Part shown: positions 37,155 to 47,833 of the stretch, piece by piece
Position numbering within the stretch: position 1 is the stretch's first letter
Layout of the letters: each line of letters starts with the position of its first letter
Source: Euryodendron excelsum
Taxonomy: Eukaryota; Streptophyta; Magnoliopsida; Ericales; Pentaphylacaceae
Direction: 5' to 3'
Length of the DNA: 64,000 nucleotides
Assembly (NCBI GenBank): GCA_033060915.1
Contig: CM065385.1
Location: forward strand, 17,349,001-17,413,000
Notes under the pieces: model-generated
Databases searched by the model: none
The model's input: only the letters and a program-made list of their open reading frames with translations
What the model was told of the DNA's origin: nothing
Translations under genes and position numbers: made by a program

Positions 37155-38197
37155 ATTGCTCCCAAGAAAGTGCAACATCCACCTAGGGATCCTATTATCA
37201 CTCGGCACAAAGCATCACTAATGGCTGCTAACCCTGAAGAATCCTCTCAAGTTTCTCGAGAGGAAGTTAATGAAATGAGGGCTAAGATGGATGAGATACT
37301 CAAACTCATTCAAACTCTGGCCATGAAGGATGCTACTGCGGTCCCGTCATCATCAATGACTTCATCTAAAGACCTTGAACCCACTAATCCGAGGATCTTG
37401 CTTCAGTCTGACAATGCTGGGAAAACTAAAGAAGATGCCAAAAGGGTCAATACTGAAGAAGAAGAGACCATATTGCTTTCACCAGTCACAAAGAAGGCCC
37501 CTCTAGATCCTCTCAGTCTGAAAATCCAAGGGTTGGAGGATTCATTGCGAAGTCTCTATGGCCATGATGCTTATAGATTCACTTCTTATGATGAACTCTG
37601 TTTCTTCCCCAACCATCCAAGACCTGATAAATTTAAAATGCCTGACTTCCAGAAGTACGACAGTACTGGTAACCCTGTTGCTCATCTTCGTCTATATGTT
37701 GGAGCGCTTAGTGGACATGGCAACGACCCGAGGCTCCTTATGCAGTTATTCCAACACAGCCTCACCGGGTCGACTCTGCAATGGTTCGCTCATTTGGACT
37801 TAAGGAAGATCACAACCTGGATGGAGCTAGTCAATGCGTTTAAAGCCCAATACCATCATAACATTGACCTCACTTTTGATCGATGGTCCTTGATGACAAC
37901 GAGCAAGGGTGAGAAGGAGAGCTTTAAAGCATACGCCCTAAGATGAAGGGAGGCCACTGCACAAGTCAACCCCCCGCTGGAAGAGAAGGAGTATGTACAA
38001 CTGTTCGTACATACTTTTCAAGGTATATTCTATGAGAAGCTCTGCACAAGCATGGGAAAAAGCTTCTCCGAACTCATCATGCAAGGAGAAATGATAGAAA
38101 ACGGCCTCAAGACAGGAAGAATCACAGATCCCTATGCCAAGATTGGAGAAAATACCACCAACATAGTCAAGAAGGTGGCTACTACAAGGGGCACAAT
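37155..38197 (+). pseudogene. gag: gag of element D, N-terminal part (interrupted by B)
   Basis: Retrotransposon capsid precursor of the Ty3/gypsy type. The predicted start is ATT at 37155, where ATG GCT CCC AAG would be expected; an in-frame ATG lies at 37221. A short predicted coiled coil (EEVNEMRAKMDEILKLI) precedes the capsid domain, with KMPDFQKYDSTGNPVAHLRL, LLMQLFQHSLTGSTLQWF and FDRWSLMTTSKGEKESFKAY. TGA at 37944 sits where a Trp is usual (R-W-REA). The frame runs to 38197, where element B is inserted. It continues in the same codon at 59249 once B and one TSD copy are discounted. Confidence 0.88.
38193..38197. repeat. Target-site duplication ACAAT (left) of element B
   Basis: ACAAT precedes B and recurs at 59244-59248. 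Codon phase of D's gag is preserved across the pair. Confidence 0.93.
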
Positions 38198-41100
38198 TGT
38201 AAGCACCCCATTTTTGACCGCTCGGCAGTCTACACTCCGTCCAAACTTGTTTCAAGTCATTGTGGGCATATTCCTATCGAATCCAATTCTCTAGGTCCAA
38301 ATTCCGTCTTTCCATCACTTCGCGGGCCTGTTAGGCCCAAATAGAGGCAAAATGACCAAAATGCCCTTAGGGGCATTGTCCTTTCCTTTCCAATTCCAAT
38401 CCCTCTCTCGTGACAGTTTATTCCTCGAGACGGTTCCAATCCAGGCACATCTCTTCGGAGACAGTAAGACCCCTTTCCAATCCCTCTCTCGAGACAGTTT
38501 ATTCCTCTAGACGGTTCCAATCCAGGCACGTCTCTTTGGAGACGATAAATCCCCTTTCCAACCCCACTCTCTAGATGGCTCCAATTCAGGCACGTCTCTT
38601 CGGAGACGATAAGTCCCCTTTCTAATCCCATTCTCGAGACAGTTTACTCCTCGAGACGGCTTCAACCTAGGCACGTCTCTTCGGAGACGGTAAGACCCCT
38701 TTCCAATCCCACTCTCGAGACAGTTTATTCCTCTAGACGGTTCCACTCCAGGCATGTCTCTTTGGAGACGATAAGTCCCCTTTCCAACCCCTCTCTCGAG
38801 ACAGTTTATTCCTCGAGATGGTTCGAGTAGCGAAACTACTCACAAAACCATTAGAGTATCAGAAATACTCACAAATAGGTCGATATAAGGAATTGGCAAC
38901 AAACCCCTGTGTCACGACGACCATCGTTAGAGTGGCGGAAACACTCAAAACCCAGGTCAACACCAGTATTTGTTAACCCACTCTGGTGAAAAATGACCAA
39001 ACTGTCTTTTGGACCTTTTCCAAGACTTTCTAGTCAAGATGACCATTTTGCCCCTAGGCATCCGAATGCCCCGGGAACCACACCAGCACTGGGTATCAAA
39101 CCGGTAATGTCCCGAGAATACTTTTTATAGTGTTCTCAACCTTCCTTTACCTTTTCAGACCATTCCGAGTCAGTTTCGGCCAACCCGGTACAAAATGACC
39201 GTTTTGCCCCTGAAGGGCCGGTCTCCTTCTTCGACCACACCGGCTCTGGGTATCAAACCGGTAATGTCCCGAGAATACTTTTTATAGTGTTCTCAACCTT
39301 CCTTTACCTTTCCGGACCCTTCCGAGTCAGTTCCGGCAAACCCGGTACAAAATGACCGTTTTGCCCCTGGTGGACAGGTTTCCTTTTCCGACCATGCCGG
39401 CTCTGGGAATCAAACCGGCAACCTTCGGGAACATTCTGAATAATGTTTCCAAATCCCAAGTCTTCTTCCAGGACAGTCCGAGTTCGCCCCGCCAGCTTCC
39501 CAGTTTGATTGACCGTTTTGCCCCTAAAGGCCCGGTCAACCTTTCCGACACATTTTGTCCTCACTTTTTAAGTCAAATACCTCCAGGACACTATTTTAAG
39601 TGTTCCTGCTCCTTTCCAGCCTTCCGGGTCATTCCCGGCTCCTCCAAATCATTCCCAGACTTTCTGGAGTCAAGCCTAGTGAAGTTAGGTTAAAAGTTGC
39701 ATGGTAGTCACTAGTACAGGCCCCCAAATCTAGTCAAAGATACGTTGCTTGCTAACTTATAAAGTTTCCTACGTGGCTGGTGGCACTAGGAGTGGCGCCA
39801 GGCCAATTCTTGGCTTGGCGCCACTAGTAGTGGCGCTAAGAGCAATTTTGCCCTGGCGCCACTACAACAGGCGCCAGGTTTGTCCAACTTCTATAAATAC
39901 AGAGCCTCATTCAACGTGAAAGGGGTCTGCACACTTAACCTAAAAATCCTATATTTCAATATACAGAGCTCGAGCACCTCCTAAACCCTAGCCTCCCTAG
40001 GTTTTTCAAACCGTAGCCACCCTACACAAACCCTAGCCCCCTATACACTTATACACTCCCCTATACACTCATACACTAGCCTTCAACCATCCCTTTAAGA
40101 CTTGAAGAGCTGCCATCTAAAGCTTGAAGACAATCCTTGAAGGTTGAAGAAGAAGATCAAGACGAAGACCGAAGATTGAAGACAAGCAAGACGCGCAAAA
40201 TAAAGAAGACATACGGTAGGTTTTCTATTTAAATTTCCGCACTTCCCCCCCTCTCTTCTCTCTCCTAACCCACTTGGGTTTTCTCTATTTTAATCCCCCA
40301 TCTCTTTCCCCCCTTTCTTTGCATGCTTGAAACAAGGGGATTCCCGGTCCATGTGTAGGATTGGGCTATTGGAGAGTCACCGTGTCAGGGGCTTTCTTCT
40401 AGTCTAACCAAAGACCACGTGGGTCCGGCCCCCTTGATTATGTGGTGAAGCCTTAACCTTGTATGTTCACGACCCCAAATTGCATTATGCATATCATAAT
40501 CTTACATCTTCCAAAATCCGTTTTCAAAGTTGTTTTTCAAATTTGTTTTCAAAATTGCATCAAAATCTCCTTTTCAAAAGCTTGTTTTCAAAATCACAAT
40601 TCTAGAGTGATTCTAGCCTTTCCATGGCTAGGGTTGCTTTAGGAAAGTGTTACATTAAAAATGACCCTTTTGGTCTATATTTTCAAATCTTATTGTTTTT
40701 CAAAACCGCTTTCCTAAAGTGGTTCTAGCCCTCCTATGGTTAGAATTGCTTTAGGAAAGTGAGATGTTTTTACTCCTTCTAAAAACTCTCTTTTCAAAAA
40801 GTCTTTCTTCTTAAAAATCTCTTTTTCAACATACTTTCCTAAAACTCTCCTCTTCAAAATTGTTTTCAAAAACTCCCTTCCAAAATCTTTTTTTTAAAAC
40901 TCTCTTTTTCAACTCCTCTCCAAAATCTTTTCCTCAAAATTCGCTTTCTAAAAACACTCCCTAAATTCACCTTCCTAGAAACTCTCTTTCCAAAAATCTT
41001 CCTTCTAGAAACTCCCCTCTAGGATTTTTCCTCCCAAAACCTTCGTTTCTAAAAACGCACTTTCCAAAAACTCTTTCCTTAGAGCCCACAATTAGAAAAC

Positions 41101-43175
41101 CCTAAATTTTCTTTCCAAAAACATGGTTTTCAAACTTTGCCCCAAACCTAGGTTTCCAAAACCTCTAGTTTTCACATCTAAACTATACATGTTTCCAAAA
41201 CCTCTTTTCTACGTCAAAACTACGATTTTCCAAATCTAGAGTTTTTAGAATCTCCTTTCCAAATCCTTACGAAATCCTATCTTCCCTTTAAGAAACCGAA
41301 TCAAATCTTCCCGTTCAGGAAACTACGTCCTGTCCTCCATTTTTGGAAACAAAATCAAATCTTTTCTTTTAGAAACCAAGTCCAATCCCTTCCCAATCCA
41401 AACCTTTCCTAATTCAACTTCTTCCTAATTTCCTACCTTCTTAAACCATAAGTTTCCTAAACCTAAACTTTAAATCTTTCTTTAAATTTCAAAATCCAAA
41501 TCTTTCCTAATTCAAATCGTTCCTAAACTTCCACTTTCCTAAACCTTAAGTTTCCAAAGCTTGAACATAAAAATCTTTCTTAAATTTTGAAATTCAACTT
41601 TCAAATCTTTCCTAATTCAACCCCCTCCTAATTCTATCCTCTGTTCAAGTCTTAACTTTTCAAACCTAAGTTTTTAAACCCAAACCTTTCCTAATCTCAA
41701 GATTTTCTAAAAAACTCTAAAATTTTCAAAATCTTAAAATTTTATAAATGTCAAATCTTTCTAAAATTCTAAGCTTTCTAAATTCAAAACTTTCTTAAGT
41801 TAAGACTTTCTAAATCTAAAACTTCCTAAAATGAAACTTTTCAATTTTCAAAACTTTCCTTTTTCAAACCTTTCCAATTTTCAAAACTTTCCTAATTTGG
41901 GAACTTTCCTAATCTTAAAACCTTTCCTTTTTTGAAAACTTTCTAAACTCGAAACTTTCCAATTTCAAAACTTTCCTAAACCTAAAACTTTCTTAATTCA
42001 AAACTTTCTTAATTTGAAACTTTCCAAAAATAACATTTTCCTAATTCAAAACTTTCCTAATCCAAATCTTTCCTAAATTCCAAGTTTCCAAATCTTCCAA
42101 ATCCAACATTCCAATCCAATCTTCCTTAATCTCAAGTCTTTCCTAGGTCTCCTATCTTTCCTAAGTCTAGGTTTCCTAAACCTTCGTCTTTTCAAAATAA
42201 GTCTAAATCTCTCTCTTTCAAGTTCGATCTTTTCAAATCAAAATTTCAAATTCTAATTTTCAATCCTCCATTCAAAGTTCAATCTCTCAATCTTCTACTT
42301 TCAATTTCTAATTCAATCTCCTTCTTCAAATCAACTCTTCTATTTTCAATCGGACCCCGGTCCGAACTACGACTGACATGATTCCCCCAAAGGGATACGT
42401 AGGCAACCTTCATAGGTGCGGTCACAATACTTTTCAAACTTTCAATTCCACCCTCATGGGTGCGGTTTTCAAAACCTTTTCAAATCTCAAATTCCTATCT
42501 ATTTTCAAACTTCCAATTTTAAATTTCTATTTCTAAATTTTCATACTTTCCAATTTCAATTCCATCTCTTCAAATCTATTTTCAAATCAAATCAATCTCT
42601 TTCTAAATCTATTTTTCAATTCTCTTTCCTTGCACTTGCATATCATGCATCATGTTAGTTTTCAAGCATTGTTTTTCAAAGTAGATAGGATTGAACCATT
42701 AGTTAGTTAAAGACTCTCATAAGTGAATCTAGGGTAGATTGACATGTAGGTACCAAAAGGGCGGGGTAGGGTGATAGCTTAGTGCGTCTTCCCTACACGT
42801 AACCAACCTCCGAACCTAGATCACTGATTTCAAAGACCAAACAGAGTTATTTTTCAAAAAAGGGCTAAATGTTTTCCAAAAGTTGCCAAACAACCCGTTT
42901 TCCTAAAAAACCCTCTCTTGAGGATGTTTTTCAAATTGTTTTCTAAAAACCCTAAGTGTAGTCTTCGGATTACTCTTAGTTTTTAGGTGATCTAACTCAC
43001 CTTAATCAAGTTAGGTGGCGACTCCGAATCTTTTCAAAAGCCCTTTATTCAAATCAATTTTCAATTCAAACCTAGTCGCACGCATTCTTTTAGGAGGGTG
43101 AGTTCTAACGAGAGAGTACAACATTTTTCCCGCTTGTGTGAGTATTCCTCGAGTGCAAAAAATCTGGGCGCGACA
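38198..43175 (+). repeat. 5' LTR of element B (4,978 bp)
   Basis: TGTAAGCACCCC...GGGCGCGACA. About six 81-bp-type hairpin units (38405-38820), 157-bp repeats (about 39070-39360), a GGCGCC cluster (39777-39878), TATAAATA (39892-39899), telo-box motifs (about 39984-40050), a donor-like ACG/GTAGG (40216), a G-poor tract (about 40500-42340) and the conserved island (42347-42427). Confidence 0.95.
39777..39899 (+). promoter_or_regulatory. LTR B (5') core promoter: GGCGCC dyads and TATA box
   Basis: GGCGCC(A) half-sites in inverted pairs, then TATAAATA. Given this position, roughly 3.2 kb of LTR (R plus U5) would be transcribed before the PBS. Confidence 0.65.
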
Positions 43176-43177
43176 GT

Positions 43178-43195
43178 TGGCGACTCCGCTGGGGA
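43178..43195 (+). promoter_or_regulatory. Primer binding site, tRNA-Arg type
   Basis: TGGCGACTCCGCTGGGGA starts two bases after the LTR. It is the complement of the 3' end (CCA plus acceptor and T arm) of the plant tRNA-Arg(ACG) as I recall it. tRNA-Arg priming is known for Ogre elements. Confidence 0.8.
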
Positions 43196-44578
43196 CACTG
43201 AGAGGGTTAGGCCATAGTCATGTCTCTTTACCCTTTACCCATGTAGAGTCTTCAATTAACTTGGTTCAATCCTATTCACTTTAAATTTTCAAAATTGTTT
43301 TCAAAAAAAAAAAAACATGCATTTATTCATATTATCTTGTATTATGTTTGTCATCCACATACTGACACTTGCATCTTTGTTTTGTAGGTGCGCTTTATGT
43401 TTAAATTTTATTAACTACTTTGCATGAATGTGATGTACAGGATAAATGGGAGTTGTTGGGCCCTTTCCTCCACTTTTAAAAATCACACACACACTGCATG
43501 TGCACTTGCATTCTGCATACTTGCATACCCTGATATGTATTTTCTAGTTAGAAAGGGGGAACGGTATATTGGTTGTGGGCAAGATGCTGTGTCAATTTCT
43601 TCGCCTATGGCCTCTTGATGGTTCCCCCGCTCGGATCACCAACCGATCATGGCACCACCTCGGGGAGTGGGCCTAGGTTTGAAGATCCGGGGACCGAGCC
43701 TTTTTAGGACGCATTAGTCAACCCTCAACCTCATACTCATATAGACACCATGCATAGCCGAACCTCTGCCGGATTTAGGACACGAGCACCGTTTTCAAAA
43801 TCACGGAGGAAAAGGCAACTGTTTTTACTTTCATTTATACTTGTCTATTCTTGCTGTTATAATGCTTGTATTTATACTGTTATAATGCTTGTCTAACTGT
43901 TCATGCATATTCATGTTCATGCATTCAATATCCCATGTCATGACAAGAGTTCCAAGTAACTCAAGTCACTGCATTCTCATGCATATGATCAACCCATTGA
44001 GAGTGACACCAACGTTACTCTCCCTTGTATTAAACCTACCCAAACCCTAAGGGTTCCCGCGTAACCCTAAGGGCTCATTGCATGCATCTCGATTCATTCC
44101 ATAAGAGGGGCCCTAATCCCTCCATGCTCATGGAGATAGGGTTGCCAAGAAGACAAGGGGCAATCAATCAACAAAGTCTCTCAGCGGCCTCCTCGACATC
44201 AAATCCAAGGAAGGCGAATCCGAAGACTCAAGAGTAGTTTAGGGATTCCCTTTGTAAAAGTAGATAGGTGGAAGTCCAAAGGAAAATGTCCCCCCTTCCC
44301 CTATTAAAATGTATTCCAACTCTTTTGTATCTTAAACCCAAAATTTAATGTACTTTTTTTATTTTTTTTATTTTTATGAATGAATGCATGAATGGCTGAA
44401 GGTTCCTCCCTGACGGTAAGGCGTCTGCATACAAAGGCAAACCCCCCATCTCCAAAAGTGAGCCAATACGTCATGACTAGTTTCCCTCTTTAAGAAGGGC
44501 ACCCTAGGACATGCATTGCATAGATTTCTCCAGGAACCAAACTCTAATTTGTAACTGTTGTCGTCATTGTTATAGGTA
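43196..44578 (+). other. Leader of element B
   Basis: About 1.4 kb between the PBS and the first pol-side ORF. It holds an acceptor-like TTTGTTTTGTAG (ending 43388), the small ORF 43424-43618 and a second acceptor-like TTGTTATAG ending at 44575, four bases before ATG 44579. There is no gag-like reading in any frame. Confidence 0.75.
43424..43618 (+). CDS. Conserved leader small ORF, copy B
   Basis: A 64-residue ORF beginning MNVMYRINGSCWALSSTFKN and ending SSPMAS. It shares start and stop positions with the A, C and D copies; differences are substitutions or whole-codon gaps. Contains five cysteines. It lies just 3' of an acceptor-like site, so it could be early in a spliced RNA. No domain recognised. 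Confidence 0.4.
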   Translation: MNVMYRINGSCWALSSTFKNHTHTACALAFCILAYPDMYFLVRKGERYIGCGQDAVSISSPMAS

Positions 44579-46411
44579 ATGAATACTAGTCCAGCTTCCT
44601 CTATAATAGTGAAGGCCATGGGTTACAAGCTTCAGGAAAACATACCATTGGGAAGCGGGAATGCTAGCAGGAACCCCCTGTGCAACACACTTACCGCAAT
44701 CTCAGAAGGGACAATTCCTGCCTTAGAGGAGCCCGAATACGAAAATCCTTCCTTCCTAACCACACAATCTTATCTACCTGACATGAACTTAACCATAGGA
44801 GCCTTACTAGACCCTTCCCATTATCCCCTTGTCCTTAATACGTTGTTCGAACCTGAACCCATGATCGCTATGGCTCGACCTGAACCTCAAACCAACAACC
44901 AAGGAAACACACGACCCAAACTACCTTTAGTCTTACCAAAGAAGCCGAATGTGCCCACCACTCTACCCGTCCTCACCAACCCTTCACCTGTAGCAATCCC
45001 TTTACCCGTAAACCCAAGGATAACTCTTCCCACCATAACCCAAACACCAATGCCCAATCTTCATAACATCCCATGGAATTACCCACCTGATAAGGGCATC
45101 GGAGAGCCCGTAACAGAAATAGGGGAAATGACTCGGTCAGGGCACCTTTATACCCCTGTTGAAGTGGAAAGAAAAAGGAAGGGGAAGGATAAAGAAGGAG
45201 AGTGCTCCAACCAGCCAACAGATCATGAGATGTCAGAATTCAGCAAAGCTTTAGGAAAGGTCGATTATGATATCATGGAACAGCTTAGGAAAGCCCCAGC
45301 CCATATTTCGATGTTGGGTTTGCTGCTCACTTCTGAGGTGCACCGGAATGCTTTAATAAAGATCCTCAAGGATGCTCATGTGCCCGAGAGTTTCATGCCA
45401 GACAATCTACATGACATGGTCAGTCTCATTATGGCCCCAAACATCATCACTTTCTCTGATGATGAGATTCCGGCTGATGGAACAGGTCATACTCGGGCTT
45501 TGCATATCGCCGTAAGAACAAGAGGAAGAATGGTGGTCAAAGTATTGATAGATAATGGGTCGGCATTGAACGTGTGCCTGTATTCTACTCTGGAAAGGCT
45601 GGGAATGGACCAAACTTACTTGAAAAATAGTGGTATGATCATCCGTGCCTTTGATGGATCTCGGAGGGAAGCCATGGGGGAAATTGAAATGCCTGTTGAG
45701 ATAGGACCAGTAACCTTCACGATTAAATTTCAAGTTTTACACATTCTGGCTGTCTATAATTTGCTATTAGGAAGGCCCTGGATCCATTCGGCGGGTGCGG
45801 TTCCTTCTAGTCTTCATCAGAAAGTCAAGTTCATCGTGGGCTCCAAGCTAATCGCTATTTTCGCTGAAAAAGAGCTTGCTGTATACAAAGCTGGCATCAT
45901 TGCATCTGACACTGAACTGCCCTCTTATTTTCAATCGTTCGAATATATCACTGTCGTGCAGAAGGAAGATCAGGTGAAGCCGAGTTATTCCAAGAACTCT
46001 CAGATGGTAGTACGGTACTTTAAAGAAAATGGTTTCCATCCGGGTAAAGGCTTAGGGAGATGTTTACAAGGAAGACCAAAAGTCACAGAAATACCGTCAG
46101 CTGAACCCACCTTTGGGTTGGGATATGAACCCACAAAAAGAGAAAGAATAGAAGCAGCGCGGAAGAAAAGGGGTGATAAGAAAGCTGTCATGGAACTCTC
46201 GGACCAATTCAAGCAGTTAGACATAGGGAAAGGAACACTTGTATTAAGTAATAAGAAGAGAAAAGTCCAAGAAGAAGCGCCCGTCATAACAACCAGCATC
46301 GGAGTAACCCAAGATGGATCCATTCGAGCAATATTGCCAGGCGAAAAATTGCATAATTGGGCCAGCAAGGACATCATCCGTGCTCGCAAGTTTTGGTACA
46401 AAGCCCGTTAG
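44579..46411 (+). CDS. Protease and G-patch polyprotein segment of element B
   Basis: Intact 610-codon ORF, the longest in the window on the sense strand. Residues 1-205 form a proline-rich, poorly conserved region (VLTNPSPVAIPLPVN, then IPWNYPP and MTRSGHLY, as commonly precede the protease in Tat/Ogre elements). Residues about 215-440 include the retropepsin, with the active-site motif LIDNGSALNVC (Asp near residue 325) and NLLLGRPWIHS. Residues about 478-525 form a G-patch (NGFHPGKGLGR...FGLGYEPT), a known companion of the protease in this lineage. A basic linker follows. ATG 44579 lies right after a splice-acceptor-like site. The protease would mature Gag and Pol, but Gag is not encoded in this element. 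Confidence 0.9.
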   Translation: MNTSPASSIIVKAMGYKLQENIPLGSGNASRNPLCNTLTAISEGTIPALEEPEYENPSFLTTQSYLPDMNLTIGALLDPSHYPLVLNTLFEPEPMIAMARPEPQTNNQGNTRPKLPLVLPKKPNVPTTLPVLTNPSPVAIPLPVNPRITLPTITQTPMPNLHNIPWNYPPDKGIGEPVTEIGEMTRSGHLYTPVEVERKRKGKDKEGECSNQPTDHEMSEFSKALGKVDYDIMEQLRKAPAHISMLGLLLTSEVHRNALIKILKDAHVPESFMPDNLHDMVSLIMAPNIITFSDDEIPADGTGHTRALHIAVRTRGRMVVKVLIDNGSALNVCLYSTLERLGMDQTYLKNSGMIIRAFDGSRREAMGEIEMPVEIGPVTFTIKFQVLHILAVYNLLLGRPWIHSAGAVPSSLHQKVKFIVGSKLIAIFAEKELAVYKAGIIASDTELPSYFQSFEYITVVQKEDQVKPSYSKNSQMVVRYFKENGFHPGKGLGRCLQGRPKVTEIPSAEPTFGLGYEPTKRERIEAARKKRGDKKAVMELSDQFKQLDIGKGTLVLSNKKRKVQEEAPVITTSIGVTQDGSIRAILPGEKLHNWASKDIIRARKFWYKAR

Positions 46412-46551
46412 AGAGAGACCCTGGAGCAACTGATTCGCCATAAACTTTGTCCTTTTGAATTTATTTGTCTTGACTTTTTAAAATCAAGTTATCAATGAAT
46501 AAAATAATATCCCTTTCTTGTTGATTTATTGTACACTATTTTCCATGCCAG
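46396..46551 (+). other. Candidate intron between G-patch and RT, element B
   Basis: The donor is TTTTG followed by GTACAA, 16 bases before the end of the protease ORF; the acceptor is TTTTCCATGCCAG before GGACCC. The 156-nt segment contains the stop codon, and its removal joins the two ORFs in phase. Both sites are kept in A (6955-7098) and C (17565-17412). Confidence 0.55.
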
Positions 46552-47833
46552 GGACCCTTGCATCCGATATCCTACTCAGCTAATCCAGGGAATGCCAATC
46601 TTTATAAATGATGACTTGAACACCGAGTTTGATTACCAACAATTGGGGATTGAAGAAGATGTAAATTTTACAGAGGAGGTGCCAGAGGAAATTCGAGAAC
46701 AAATAGAAAGACATGAGAATCGTAATACCCCAAACATTGAGGAAACGGAAACCGTTAATTTGGGAAATGAAGGGGATCCGAAGGAGCTTAGAATCGGTAC
46801 GGGCCTAGATCAATGGCAGCGCAAAGAGTTATTGGAACTTTTGCATGCATACTTGGATGTTTTCGCATGGTCCTATCAAGACATGCCATGACTAGATGAA
46901 TCCATTGTGGAACATAGACTACCTTTGGACTCGCAGATGAAAACCTTTAAGCAGAAGCTAAGAAGATTGAAACCCGAATGGAGCTTGAAGATTAAGGAGG
47001 AGGTGATTAAACAATTTCAGGCAGGGTTTCTGCAAGTGGTAGAATATCCCCAATGGCTGGCTAATATCATCCCGGTACCTAAGAAAGATGGCAAGGTGCG
47101 GATGTTCATTGACTTTCGGGACCTCAACAGGGCCAGTCCAAAGGATGATTTTCCTCTTCCCCACATAGATTTGCTTGTTGACAACGCGGCCGGTCATGGA
47201 ATGTTTTCCTTCATGGACAGCTTTTCGGGATATAATCAGATCAAGCTGGCTGAAGAAGATCAGGAGAAGACTGCTTTCATTACCCCCTGGGGAGTATACT
47301 ATTATAAGGTCATGCCATTCGGACTTCGCAATGCAGGGGCAACCTACCAAAAAGCCATGGTAACTTTATTCCATGACATGATGCATCAGGAAGTAGAGAT
47401 CTATGTGGATGACATGATCGTCAAGTCCAAGCAACAGAAAGACCACCTGTTCAACTTGCGGAAGGTGTTTGATTGCCTCCGTAGATATCAGCTTAAGCTA
47501 AATCCGGCCAAATGCACGTTCGGAGTATCTTCAGGGAAATTGTTGGGATTTATAGTCATTGAAAAGGGGATAGAGGTTGATCCTACCAAGGTGAAGTCCA
47601 TTGTTGAAATGCCTACACCAAAAGGGTTAAAGGAGGTTTGGTCTTTTCTAGGAAAGTTGAACTTTATTAGTAGGTTCATCGCCCAAATGACCCACCTGTG
47701 CGAACCTATTTTCAAGCTCCTTAAGAAAGACGTTCCAAAGGAGTGGGATGATAACTGTCAAATGGTGTTTGAGAAAATTAAAGAATATCTTTGAAATCCC
47801 CCTATCCTAGTAGCACCAACCCCGGGGCATCCT
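46552..47833 (+). pseudogene. Reverse transcriptase of element B, nearly intact
   Basis: Ty3/gypsy RT in one frame. N-terminal extension (DYQQLG, EEVPEEIREQ), then HRLPLDSQMKTFKQKLRRLK, VRMFIDFRDLNRASPKDD, PHIDLLVDNAAG, FMDSFSGYNQIK, FITPWGVYYYKVMPFGLRNA, the catalytic YVDD (47402-47413), CTFGVSSGKLLGF and the connection domain. Two in-frame TGA codons interrupt it: near 46889 and near 47792 (LWNPP expected from copy A). Otherwise no frameshift is seen, so RT was lost recently. Confidence 0.88.
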
